Shown here: piece by piece, positions 7,384 to 16,178 of the stretch
How positions within the stretch are numbered: the stretch's first letter is position 1
Layout: each line of letters begins with the position of its first letter
NCBI RefSeq assembly: GCF_900110245.1
Contig: NZ_FOCZ01000019.1
Location: forward strand, 62,001-126,000
From: Niastella yeongjuensis
Lineage (GTDB): Bacteria; Bacteroidota; Bacteroidia; Chitinophagales; Chitinophagaceae
Length of the DNA: 64,000 bases
Reading direction: 5' to 3'
The notes under the pieces: model-generated
Databases searched by the model: none
The model's input: the letters and a program-made list of their open reading frames with translations, nothing else
What the model was told of the DNA's origin: nothing
Program-made: the position numbers and the translations under genes

Positions 7384-8011
7384 CCAAAGGAAATTTCACC
7401 CCTAAGCCGGCTCCCCAGTTGTTCAGGTTATCCACTCCATCCATTTTATAGGGCAGATAGTTGTAGGCACCGAACAGGTGAATACCGGCAGGACCGTCTT
7501 TCCGGAAGGGAACGAATAACCCCACTTCGGGCCGGGCAGCGAATTTGAAGCTCGATTTTGAGTTATCAAATTCACCCAGGTACTGATCATACGTCACTAT
7601 ATTGCCGCCAACACCCACTCCCACATAGGGTTGCACCGTTTTGCCGGGCAAAAACCGGTATTGAAACTCGGCCAGTAACGGGACGGTTTGGATGGAATTG
7701 GTCAATACCGCCGACACTTCGCCCCCATCCATTTTATACACGGAGCGGGGGTACTTCTGGTAGAAATCCTGGAAACCGGTTCCCACCCCTACCGAAATAT
7801 TGGAGGTAATGTTGTACAACAGGTTGGCCGTCCAGCCACGGGTGGACGTTTTTTCAATGGCATCGCTCTTGAAGGAACTGCCGGGGATGCCCACAGCATA
7901 ATTCAGATCGAGTTGCAGCCGCCCTTCCTGCGCCTTACTGTTGTAAGGAATCAATGCCAAAAAGAACAGACTGGTAATCAAAAGCATAGCCGTTCTAAAC
8001 TGCGTTTTCAT
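7376..8011 (-). CDS. Outer-membrane beta-barrel protein
   Basis: Starting at the ATG at 8011 (MKTQFRTAM), the protein of about 211 aa has a signal peptide with likely cleavage after SKAQ. It then has alternating amphipathic strands rich in Gly and aromatics (NLLYNITSNISVGVGTGF, AEFQYRFLPGKTVQPYVGVGVGG) and ends in a strand (WGAGLGVKFPLGS). This is the general outer-membrane beta-barrel (OmpW/OMP_b-brl) type. Its substrate or role cannot be told. An in-frame ATG at 8035 would add an uncharged octapeptide and is less likely. The DUF4136 lipoprotein gene lies 38 bp upstream on the same strand, suggesting one transcript. Confidence 0.8.
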   Translation of the reverse strand: MKTQFRTAMLLITSLFFLALIPYNSKAQEGRLQLDLNYAVGIPGSSFKSDAIEKTSTRGWTANLLYNITSNISVGVGTGFQDFYQKYPRSVYKMDGGEVSAVLTNSIQTVPLLAEFQYRFLPGKTVQPYVGVGVGGNIVTYDQYLGEFDNSKSSFKFAARPEVGLFVPFRKDGPAGIHLFGAYNYLPYKMDGVDNLNNWGAGLGVKFPLGS

Positions 8012-8049
8012 ATCTGTAATTTTTTTTAAATTCATAATTGGATGAGCAA

Positions 8050-8688
8050 TCAGTTGGCTTTAAAGTAAGGGCTTTGGTCAAAAAGCGCCTTTACGCCATT
8101 GTTAGCGGCAGCAACGCCAAAAACGCCCGAACCCCGGAGCAGGCCATTCCAAATACCACTTATCTTACTGGATTCCTTGGCGTCTTTTAAATTGAAGACG
8201 TCGATAGAGACAGCCCCTTCGGTTATAGAATAGGTTCCATAATAATACGAGGGGAAATAATAGCCATAGCCGCCATACCCCCAGTAATCGGGTCCCCAGT
8301 AGGAGCCATAGTAGGGGTCCCAATACGAGCCGTAATCGAATACTCCCGTACTGGTATTGTAGATCTGGCTTACGGTAATACCCAGGTCGGGGCTCTGGTC
8401 TTTGGCAACCAGTGTATAACCGCGTTGCGTAAGCTGGTCTTTTACTGCCTGGATGTAGGCGGCATCAAAATCAATAAGCTCCTTACCCAGTAACTTATTG
8501 TTTTCGATAACGGCCACCGAATCGGCAATACTGAACGTTTTAAAAGAGGAGAAGTTAACGGAGTCGGCATGTTTGGTGATATAGATCTGTCCTTCATCAC
8601 CTTCCAGATTCTTGACAGGGTCTTTCTTGCAGCTGGTCATAGCGAGTATACCTGCCGCCAGTAGCACGGGAATCACTATTTTCTTCAT
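8050..8688 (-). CDS. DUF4136 lipoprotein
   Basis: The 212-aa protein has a lipoprotein signal with lipobox LAMTSC (Cys about 20) and the DUF4136 pattern: an early FSSFKTFSIAD, the central DLGITVSQIYN and the C-terminal GVFGVAAANNGVKALFDQSPYF. A Tyr/Gly/Trp-rich stretch (about residues 118-150, SYWGPDYWGYGG) is common in Bacteroidota members of the family. It is anchored in a membrane facing the periplasm, and its function is unknown. It precedes the barrel gene on the same strand and probably shares its terminator at 7316-7339. Confidence 0.88.
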   Translation of the reverse strand: MKKIVIPVLLAAGILAMTSCKKDPVKNLEGDEGQIYITKHADSVNFSSFKTFSIADSVAVIENNKLLGKELIDFDAAYIQAVKDQLTQRGYTLVAKDQSPDLGITVSQIYNTSTGVFDYGSYWDPYYGSYWGPDYWGYGGYGYYFPSYYYGTYSITEGAVSIDVFNLKDAKESSKISGIWNGLLRGSGVFGVAAANNGVKALFDQSPYFKAN

Positions 8689-8851
8689 AACCTACATTAT
8701 TTTAACATTGTGAGAATGCATTATTGAAACAAGGTTTATTGCCCAATGTTTGCAATTTGCATTCCTTAACACCTCTCTAACAAGGGATTAAAAGTTGGTT
8801 GTAGTTTTTTAATGCGGGCCTCCACCTAACTGGTCAACTTTTTCAACCACT

Positions 8852-8879
8852 CTCTGCCTTCTGCCCTCTGCCCTCTGCC
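8852..8879. repeat. Heptad array GGCAGAR x4 (minus orientation) just before the recG promoter
   Basis: Units CTCTGCC, TTCTGCC, CTCTGCC and CTCTGCC end 10 bp before the recG -7 element. The array covers the place where a -33 element would lie. Confidence 0.75.
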
Positions 8880-8888
8880 CTTTTCCAT

Positions 8889-8896
8889 TAAATTTG
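8889..8896 (+). promoter_or_regulatory. recG -7 promoter element
   Basis: TAAATTTG is an exact TAnnTTTG match. Transcription would start near 8902, a few bases before the AAAGGA at 8904-8909, so the recG start codon must lie downstream of both. No TTTG-like -33 element is visible; a repeat array takes up that position. Confidence 0.55.
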
Positions 8897-8918
8897 CGCC
8901 ATCAAAGGAACAGTAGAC

Positions 8919-11012
8919 ATATTAGCCAATCCAATCGAGTACCTGAAGGGTGTAGGGCCGCAACGGGCCGATCTGCTCAAAAAAGAGCTGAATATCTTCT
9001 ACTTTAAAGACCTGCTTGAGCTGGTGCCTTACAGGCACATAGATAAAACCAAGGTTAACCAGGTACGTGACATTACCCCCCAAACCGATTTTATTCAAAT
9101 TGCCGGCAAGCTTATCAGCACCGGTTTAATGGGTGAAAAAAGAGGCAAACGCCTGGTGGCCGAATTACGGGATGGTACCGGCACTATTCAGCTGGTATGG
9201 TTCCAGGGGATTAACTGGATCCAGAAGAGTCTTGCCATTGGCCAAACCTACCTGGTTTACGGTAAAGTGAGTTTTTTTCAGGGCACCCCCCAAATAACCC
9301 ATCCCGAGCTGGAAACCTTTACCCGAGAGAAGTTGGAAGGAAAAAGCACTTTAGAACCCATCTATCCCAGCACGGAAAAACTAAAATCCCGGGGAATGGG
9401 AGGCAAGCAGATAGGGGCTTTTACAGAAACTTTGATTAAATTACTACAGGAAAGAAATATACCTGAAATACTACCTGAATCAGTGATGCAACCCCTGCAA
9501 CTGATGCCCCGTTTCAAGGCATTTGTGAACATGCATTTTCCACCGGACCTGGAAACGTGGCAGCAGGCAATAAACCGGTTGAAGTTCGAAGAGTTTTTTA
9601 TAGCCCAGATCCGAATGGGTCTGTTGCGGCAGCAACGGCACCGTTATTCAAAAGGCATTGTGTTTGGCCAGGTGGGCGAGATTTTCAATACTTTCTATGA
9701 AAAATACCTGCCATTTGAACTAACGGGCGCACAAAAAAGAGTAATAAAAGAAATCCGGCGCGATACTGGCAGCGGCAAACAGATGAACCGCCTGCTGCAA
9801 GGTGATGTAGGAAGTGGTAAAACCATTGTAGCCTTGCTGGTACTATTACTGGCCATTGATAACGGCTACCAGGGTTGTTTACTGGCCCCTACCGAGATAC
9901 TGACCCAGCAACATTTCAACAGCATCAGCAAACTGTTGAAAGAACTGCCGGTAAATGTGCGCGTGCTAACGGGTTCAACCAAAACAAAAGAACGCAAGGA
10001 AATATTACAGGGGCTGGAGGAAGGTACTATCCAATTTGTAGTGGGCACCCATGCTATACTGGAAGATACCGTAAAGTTCAAAAATCTGGGGCTGGCCATC
10101 ATCGATGAACAGCACCGGTTTGGTGTAGCACAGCGGGCTAAATTGTGGAGCAAGGGAGCCATTCCACCGCATGTGCTGGTGATGACGGCCACGCCTATTC
10201 CCCGCACGCTTGCGATGACAGCATATGGGGATCTGGATACGAGTATCATTGACGAACTGCCACCCAACCGTAAGCCTATTTTAACCGTACATCGTTATGA
10301 AACGGTTCGCAGCCAGGTAATGGATTTTATAAAGGCTGAAATAACGAAAGGGCGGCAGGCCTATATTGTATTTCCGCTCATTGAAGAATCGGAAAAACTG
10401 GATTACGAAAACCTGATGAAAGGGTATGAAAATGTGCAGGCATACTTCCCTGAACCAAAGTATTGGATCAGTATGGTGCACGGTCAGCAAACACAGGAAG
10501 TTCGTAACAACAATATGCATCGTTTTAAAACCGGCGACACACAGATCATGGTGGGCACAACAGTTATTGAAGTAGGTGTTGATGTACCCAATGCCAGCGT
10601 AATGGTGATAGAAAATGCGGAGAAATTTGGTCTGTCGCAATTGCATCAGTTACGCGGCCGGGTGGGCCGGGGAAGCGAGAAAAGTTTCTGCATATTATTA
10701 TCTGGTTCTAAACTGAACAATGATGCGCGGGAGCGGTTAAACACTATGTGTGCTACGAACGACGGTTTCAAGATAGCAGAGAAAGATCTTGAACTGCGTG
10801 GCCCCGGCGATATAGAAGGCACCCGCCAAAGCGGTGCATTGAATTTTAAACTGGCCAGTATTGTTCAGGATAGAAAGTGGCTCGAAATTGCCCGTGAAAC
10901 AGCCGAACGTGTACTCGATGATGATCCCGATCTGGCTTCGGCGCCAAATTTGCAGCTAAAAAATTACCTGCAATCGCTTCAAGGGAAAACTGCCTGGAGC
11001 AAAATTTCGTAG
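8919..11012 (+). CDS. recG: ATP-dependent DNA helicase RecG
   Basis: The protein of about 697 aa has the RecG wedge domain (PIEYLKGVGPQRADLLKKEL at the start; OB-fold to about residue 130) and superfamily-2 helicase motifs GDVGSGKT, DEQHRFG, TATPIPRTLA and HQLRGRVGRG. Family knowledge: it remodels stalled forks and branched DNA. The conserved N-terminus is read in frame upstream of the first standard start (GTG at 9024), yet no ATG, GTG or TTG occurs between the stop at 8889-8891 and 9024. An ATA at 8919, 9 bp after AAAGGA, is used here as a provisional start. Starting at 9024 would delete about 35 conserved residues. The stop is TAG. Confidence 0.9.
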   Translation: MLANPIEYLKGVGPQRADLLKKELNIFYFKDLLELVPYRHIDKTKVNQVRDITPQTDFIQIAGKLISTGLMGEKRGKRLVAELRDGTGTIQLVWFQGINWIQKSLAIGQTYLVYGKVSFFQGTPQITHPELETFTREKLEGKSTLEPIYPSTEKLKSRGMGGKQIGAFTETLIKLLQERNIPEILPESVMQPLQLMPRFKAFVNMHFPPDLETWQQAINRLKFEEFFIAQIRMGLLRQQRHRYSKGIVFGQVGEIFNTFYEKYLPFELTGAQKRVIKEIRRDTGSGKQMNRLLQGDVGSGKTIVALLVLLLAIDNGYQGCLLAPTEILTQQHFNSISKLLKELPVNVRVLTGSTKTKERKEILQGLEEGTIQFVVGTHAILEDTVKFKNLGLAIIDEQHRFGVAQRAKLWSKGAIPPHVLVMTATPIPRTLAMTAYGDLDTSIIDELPPNRKPILTVHRYETVRSQVMDFIKAEITKGRQAYIVFPLIEESEKLDYENLMKGYENVQAYFPEPKYWISMVHGQQTQEVRNNNMHRFKTGDTQIMVGTTVIEVGVDVPNASVMVIENAEKFGLSQLHQLRGRVGRGSEKSFCILLSGSKLNNDARERLNTMCATNDGFKIAEKDLELRGPGDIEGTRQSGALNFKLASIVQDRKWLEIARETAERVLDDDPDLASAPNLQLKNYLQSLQGKTAWSKIS

Positions 11013-11176
11013 GTATGAGCGCACTATAAACCAACACTGCTATTCACACCAACTGCTTACCTGAGTAAGTTTTGTACTTATTGATTGTACCGTACATTGT
11101 TTATTCCATCTTTTTCTATATTAAGGCTGCAAAGGTTTAATATGCTTTTAATATTATCCGGGGCAGGCATTGTGGA

Positions 11177-14100
11177 TTGCTTTCTATATTAATTAAACGA
11201 AAACGACAGGCATTGGGCAGAATTAGTTTACTTATACTTCTTCTTACCATTATAGCCCTTGAAACGTTCGCTCAGGGTGGACCATCTACCTTTGAGTTTA
11301 CAGAGAACAAAGGCCAGTGGGAAAGTAAAATAAAATTTAAGGGTGAATTGCCCGCAGGCGACTTTTATTTACACCCGAATGGCTTTACCGTTGTACAACA
11401 TAATGGAGCCGATCTGCTGCGCTACTTTCAACGCCAACACGGCGTGGTCGACGGAAAAGATGAAGTTACTGCGCGCATAGCCACCTTCAATCCTCAAAAG
11501 CCAGGTAACGACGGCGGCGTTCCCAACTCCAACAATCCCCAATATCCTTCCTACGTTATTCACTCCCACGCATACCAGGTTTCCTTTGTTGGCGCTGCGG
11601 CCAATCCTGAAATAGTGCCTGATAAACCAGAATCTACCTACGGTAATTACTTTATTGGCAACGATCCTTCCAAATGGGCCAGCCATGTGAAGATATACGG
11701 CGCTGTATTGTATAAAAATATTTATCCCAATATTGATGTACGCTATTATTCCGAAAACGGACAATTGAAATATGACCTCATTATAAACCCCGGTGGTAAT
11801 GTGAACAACATTCAAATGCAGTACGACGGGGCCGATAAACTGCAGATCAAAAACAAAGAACTGATCATAAAAACATCGGTTGGCGATGTAAAGGAATTGT
11901 ATCCCTTTACTTACCAGTTCGATCAGTTAAAAGGCAAACAGGAAGTAAACTGTTCGTATGTACTTGACAAAAACATCGTGCGCTTTAAAGTAGACAACTA
12001 CTCAAAATCAAGCACACTTATTATTGACCCTACCCTGATCTTCTGCTCTTTCACGGGAAGCAGAGCGGGGCAATATGGCTTTTCGGCTACACCTGGCCCC
12101 GATGGTTCTTTATATTCCGCCGGTATTGTGTTCGGGAATGGTTTTCCCGTATCGCCAGGTGCCTATCAAACCACCTTTCAGGGGGGCTCAGCCAATGGAG
12201 GTGTTGATATGGGTATATTTAAATTCAGTCCTGACGGTACTCAACGGGTGTATGCAACCTATCTCGGTGCTGAGGGCAACGATTACCCGCATAGTCTAAT
12301 CTGTGACCCACAGGGCAACCTGGTGGTTATGGGCAGAACATATTCTACGAAATACCCCGGTAGCCTTTTTGGCCCGGGCGGGGGCGCCGATATTTGCGTC
12401 ACCAAGTTCAATGCAAGCGGTACCGCCCTTATTGGCTCCCTGCGTATTGGCGGCACCGGGCCCGATGGCGTTAACATCAGCGATATGCAGGAAGGCGGTT
12501 CCATTAATTTATCATCGACCCTGCGTTTTTATGGCGATGATTCCCGTAGTGAAGTAACGCTGGATGGCGCTAATAACATTTACGTTGCCGCGCAAACGCG
12601 TTCCGACAATTTCAAAACCACCGGTAATGTTTTTGGCCCCAATTCCGGCGGCAAACAGGACGGGGTGGTACTGAAAATAGACCCTTCCTGTAACAACGTT
12701 ATCTGGAGTAGTTATTTAGGCGGCGATGGCGATGATGGCGCTTTTGTAATTTCGGTTAGCCCGGCTACCAATAACATTTTTGTGGGGGGAGCTACCAACA
12801 GCGGCAACCTGCCCGGCAATAAGACCGGTGTTTACCAGCCCACCAATCAACAAAATTCCAATGGCAATTCTGTTGATGGCTTTGTGGCGGAGATCTCCAA
12901 TAACGGTTCTACCATAATCCGCAGCAGCTATATGGGCACCAACGGTTTCGATGCGGTGTATGGGATCAAGTTCGATAAATTTTCCATCCCCTACATTATG
13001 GGTGTTTCGGAAGGTACCTGGCCACGCGTGAATGCCACTTACGGTATCGACAATACCAAACAGTTTGTGGCCAAGTTAAAAACCGATCTGTCGGGTTTTG
13101 AGTACTCTACCACCTTTGGTGCCGGTACCAGCCGGCCGAATATTTCTCCCGTTGCCTTCCTGGTTGATCGCTGCGAGAACGTATACATCTCGGGCTGGGG
13201 CGGCTGGATCTCTACCAGCGGTCGGGATCCTTTCAATATGGCCGGGGTGGTTGGTATGCCCATTACGCCCGATGCGCTGAAATCAGTTACCGATAACCAC
13301 GATTTCTATTTTATAGTCATAAAAAAAGATGCGACTGGGCTGTTGTATGGCAGCTTTTTTGGCCAAAGCGGCGGCGAAGGTGAACACGTTGATGGCGGTA
13401 CCAGCCGGTATGATGCGCAAGGGGTGATTTACCAGGCCATTTGCGCCAATTGTTTTGGCAGTTCGGTAGGTACCATTACGGTCCCTTTCCCCATTACGCC
13501 CGGTGTATGGGGACCTACCAATGGCACCGGCACCTCCAACTGTAACCTCGCTGCTGCCAAGATCGCTTTTAACTTTGCCGGCGTTGCTGCCGGCGCCAGG
13601 TCTTATTTCAATGGCGTAATCGATACACTCGGCTGCGTACCTTTTGAGGTTACCCTGAAAGATACTGTTCTCAATGCCAAATCGTATGAGTGGTCGTTTG
13701 CAGATGGCAAGCCCGACGAAAAAACTACCAACATTGAAATAACCCATACATTCGATGCGGTGGGCGATTACCGGGTGCGTTTGATTGGCGTTGATTCAAC
13801 GACCTGCAACATCAGGGATACCGCTTATGTGACCATTCATGTTCGGTCTGACAAAGCAAATATCGCCTTCCTTTCCACTAAATTACCGCCCTGTCAATCG
13901 TTGAATTACAACTTTGTCAATACCACCACCTTCCCGCCAAACAAACCTTTTAATGCCAACAGCTTTACCTGGGATTTTGGCGATGGCACCCGCGTTACAC
14001 CTGCGGCTAAATCCGTGGAACATGCATTTGCTTCTGCAGGTACCTATAAAACAAAACTGATACTGGAAGACACCAGTTATTGTAATTCGCCCGATTCGGT

Positions 14101-14893
14101 GGTGCAGGAGCTGCGCGTTTCGCCGCTGGTTGATGCCCGGTTTGAAACGCCGTCGTCAGGGTGTGCACCTTACACGGCAATTTTCAATAATACGTCACTT
14201 GCCGGGTCTCAATTCTCCTGGGATTTTGGCGATGGCACTACATCCAACGAAATTAACCCGGTACACGTATACAATAACATAGGTAACTATCGGGTTAAAC
14301 TGGTTGCCGTTGACAGCAGTACCTGTAACATAGTCGATTCAACGTACCTCGATATTGGCGTGCATCCGTTACCAACTGCCGGCTTTTCGGTAGCGCCCGT
14401 ACCGCCGATAACAAATAAACCGACCATATTTACCAATTTATCAAAAGGTGGCGCACGGTATTTGTGGTTATTTGGCGACGGAGATTCTACCGAGAAAACC
14501 ACCATGGATACGGTATCGCATCAATACAATGCAACGGGTACCTTTAACGCCTGTCTCATTACCTACAATGAATTTGAATGTAGTGATACAACCTGTAAGG
14601 CAGTAGAAGCGTTAATAGAACCGTTGCTGGATGTACCGAATGCCTTTACGCCGGGCCGGTTTGGCCGCAATGCCTATATCAGCATAGCCGGTTTTGGGAT
14701 TGCGAAAATGACCTGGAAAATTTACAACCGGTGGGGACAATTGATCTTTGAGACCAGTAACCGGAAGGCTGGCTGGGATGGCAACTATAAAGGAACGCCG
14801 CAGCCGATGGATGTGTATGCTTATACGCTTGATGTGGAGTTTTCTGATGGAAAGAAACTGAGGAAGACAGGCGACATTACATTGATACGGTAA
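11177..14893 (+). CDS. Large T9SS-secreted protein with DUF7948-like, SBBP-type, PKD and gliding-type C-terminal domains
   Basis: The 1238-aa protein has a signal peptide ending near TFAQG, then a region starting FEFTENKGQWESKIKFKG (DUF7948-like, about 35-290). Next come beta-propeller-like repeats (YATYLGAEGNDYPHSLICD type, about 290-790) and four PKD modules with WDFGDGT-type motifs at about 830-1130. The last 90 residues (DVPNAFTPGRFGRN...YNRWGQLIFET...GDITLIR) form a CHU_C/type-B sorting domain. Family knowledge: such cargo crosses the outer membrane by the type 9 secretion system and needs a PorP/SprF partner, which is the next gene. The start is a TTG; no better in-frame ATG precedes the signal peptide. 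A close paralogue is at 16179. Confidence 0.9.
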   Translation: MLSILIKRKRQALGRISLLILLLTIIALETFAQGGPSTFEFTENKGQWESKIKFKGELPAGDFYLHPNGFTVVQHNGADLLRYFQRQHGVVDGKDEVTARIATFNPQKPGNDGGVPNSNNPQYPSYVIHSHAYQVSFVGAAANPEIVPDKPESTYGNYFIGNDPSKWASHVKIYGAVLYKNIYPNIDVRYYSENGQLKYDLIINPGGNVNNIQMQYDGADKLQIKNKELIIKTSVGDVKELYPFTYQFDQLKGKQEVNCSYVLDKNIVRFKVDNYSKSSTLIIDPTLIFCSFTGSRAGQYGFSATPGPDGSLYSAGIVFGNGFPVSPGAYQTTFQGGSANGGVDMGIFKFSPDGTQRVYATYLGAEGNDYPHSLICDPQGNLVVMGRTYSTKYPGSLFGPGGGADICVTKFNASGTALIGSLRIGGTGPDGVNISDMQEGGSINLSSTLRFYGDDSRSEVTLDGANNIYVAAQTRSDNFKTTGNVFGPNSGGKQDGVVLKIDPSCNNVIWSSYLGGDGDDGAFVISVSPATNNIFVGGATNSGNLPGNKTGVYQPTNQQNSNGNSVDGFVAEISNNGSTIIRSSYMGTNGFDAVYGIKFDKFSIPYIMGVSEGTWPRVNATYGIDNTKQFVAKLKTDLSGFEYSTTFGAGTSRPNISPVAFLVDRCENVYISGWGGWISTSGRDPFNMAGVVGMPITPDALKSVTDNHDFYFIVIKKDATGLLYGSFFGQSGGEGEHVDGGTSRYDAQGVIYQAICANCFGSSVGTITVPFPITPGVWGPTNGTGTSNCNLAAAKIAFNFAGVAAGARSYFNGVIDTLGCVPFEVTLKDTVLNAKSYEWSFADGKPDEKTTNIEITHTFDAVGDYRVRLIGVDSTTCNIRDTAYVTIHVRSDKANIAFLSTKLPPCQSLNYNFVNTTTFPPNKPFNANSFTWDFGDGTRVTPAAKSVEHAFASAGTYKTKLILEDTSYCNSPDSVVQELRVSPLVDARFETPSSGCAPYTAIFNNTSLAGSQFSWDFGDGTTSNEINPVHVYNNIGNYRVKLVAVDSSTCNIVDSTYLDIGVHPLPTAGFSVAPVPPITNKPTIFTNLSKGGARYLWLFGDGDSTEKTTMDTVSHQYNATGTFNACLITYNEFECSDTTCKAVEALIEPLLDVPNAFTPGRFGRNAYISIAGFGIAKMTWKIYNRWGQLIFETSNRKAGWDGNYKGTPQPMDVYAYTLDVEFSDGKKLRKTGDITLIR

Positions 14894-14960
14894 ATTACGA
14901 AACAAACAACATGGAAAATACGAACAACTATTACCTATGAAACACCCTTTGGTAATAATA

Positions 14961-15010
14961 CGTTAAAGCCTGGGAAAAGCTTTAACGTCATTTAACAAAT
15001 TGTAATTTTA
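14961..15010 (+). promoter_or_regulatory. Hairpin and likely promoter region of the PorP/SprF gene
   Basis: CGTTAAAGC (14961-14969) is perfectly inverted at 14979-14987 with a 9-bp centre, and TAATTTTA at 15003-15010 resembles the TAnnTTTG element. The right arm falls where the -33 element would be, so the palindrome could be an operator. There is no T-run, so it is a poor terminator. Confidence 0.4.
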
Positions 15011-15022
15011 GACGGGTGGTTT

Positions 15023-16126
15023 ATGAAGAAAATTATAACTAAACAATCAGCGTGGCCTGCTGTGATCAGAGGAACAAAAAGCCTGTTTTTTAAAGCGATG
15101 TTGTTGCCGTTATCCTGTGTAATGAGTTTTTGTTATCAGGCAACGGCGCAAGACCTGCATTTTTCGCAATGGTTCAATTCCCCGCTCACAACCAATCCGG
15201 CCAATACCGGCTTTATTCCAGATGCCGATTATCGCTTAGGCGTAAACTATCGCAATCAATGGTCATCGATTATGAGTGTGCCGTACAAAACCATGAGTAT
15301 TTGGGGCGACGCACAGGTGTTCAGAGACCGTATTGAGAGCGGTTGGCTGGGATTAGGCGGTCTTATTTTGCGTGACGTTGCCGGTTCAGGAGGCTTAACC
15401 TCTACCAAGATCTATGGTTCTGCCGCCTACCACCAAATGCTGGGGGTAGCGCACCTGTTATCGCTGGGCTTCAATGTAGGCTGGGCCAATAAACGCATCA
15501 ATACTGCCAATCTCAAATTTCCCGATCAGTTCGATGGCAAGTTCTTCGACAGCAACCTGCCTACCAGTGTAGTGCTGGATGCGCCCAATGTGAGTTATTT
15601 CGATATTCAGGTTGGTCTTAATTACGCATTCTTCCCTACTGATAAATTGTATGTCAATGGCGGAATTTCGGCCTGGCACCTTAATAAACCCCGGGAATCA
15701 TTCTTTAAGAATGATGATCCCTCTACCGGTGCAGATGGCCGCATTGCCCCTCGTTATAATGCCTTCGGCAATGCCAGTATAAAGCTGAATGACCAGGTGA
15801 TCGTAAACCCGATGGCCTATTACAGCTTTACAACAAAAACACATGAACTGGTAGGCGGTGGTAATGTTCAATACAATTTGTCGGGCGATGGCGAAAGCCA
15901 GCTGATCGGCGGTATATATTACCGGGCCGGTGATGCGTTTATCCCCATGATCGGATATGTGTGGAAAAGCCTGAAACTGATGTTCACCTATGATGCTACC
16001 ACTTCTTCCCTGAAACAGTATAATCAATCCCGCGGTGCTTTTGAATTTGCGTTGATGCAGAACGGGTTTTATAATCAATACAACGGGGACAGAAGACAGT
16101 CTATGTGTCCATCTTTTAAATACTAA
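15023..16126 (+). CDS. PorP/SprF family outer-membrane protein
   Basis: The 367-aa protein has a signal peptide ending near ATAQ and then the PorP/SprF hallmark DLHFSQWFNSPLTTNPANTGF, GVNYRNQWSSI and a beta-strand-rich body (MLGVAHLLSLGFNVGWANK). Family knowledge: PorP/SprF proteins sit in the outer membrane and are paired with T9SS cargo carrying type-B C-terminal domains, which they help secrete or anchor. It lies between two such cargo genes, 129 bp after the first and 52 bp before the second, all on the plus strand, so it probably serves both. Confidence 0.93.
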   Translation: MKKIITKQSAWPAVIRGTKSLFFKAMLLPLSCVMSFCYQATAQDLHFSQWFNSPLTTNPANTGFIPDADYRLGVNYRNQWSSIMSVPYKTMSIWGDAQVFRDRIESGWLGLGGLILRDVAGSGGLTSTKIYGSAAYHQMLGVAHLLSLGFNVGWANKRINTANLKFPDQFDGKFFDSNLPTSVVLDAPNVSYFDIQVGLNYAFFPTDKLYVNGGISAWHLNKPRESFFKNDDPSTGADGRIAPRYNAFGNASIKLNDQVIVNPMAYYSFTTKTHELVGGGNVQYNLSGDGESQLIGGIYYRAGDAFIPMIGYVWKSLKLMFTYDATTSSLKQYNQSRGAFEFALMQNGFYNQYNGDRRQSMCPSFKY

Positions 16127-16178
16127 ACCATAATCAATCAGATCGTATCATTGTACCAACCTTCCTATTATTTTTACC

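Noticed and set aside
9024-11012. recG starting at GTG 9024
   Set aside because: The conserved RecG N-terminus is coded in frame upstream, and this start would remove about 35 conserved residues; it remains possible if the upstream codon is not used.
11041-11074. Short hairpin CTTAC-CTGA-GTAAG after recG as a terminator
   Set aside because: The stem is only five pairs with three T after it, too weak to call.
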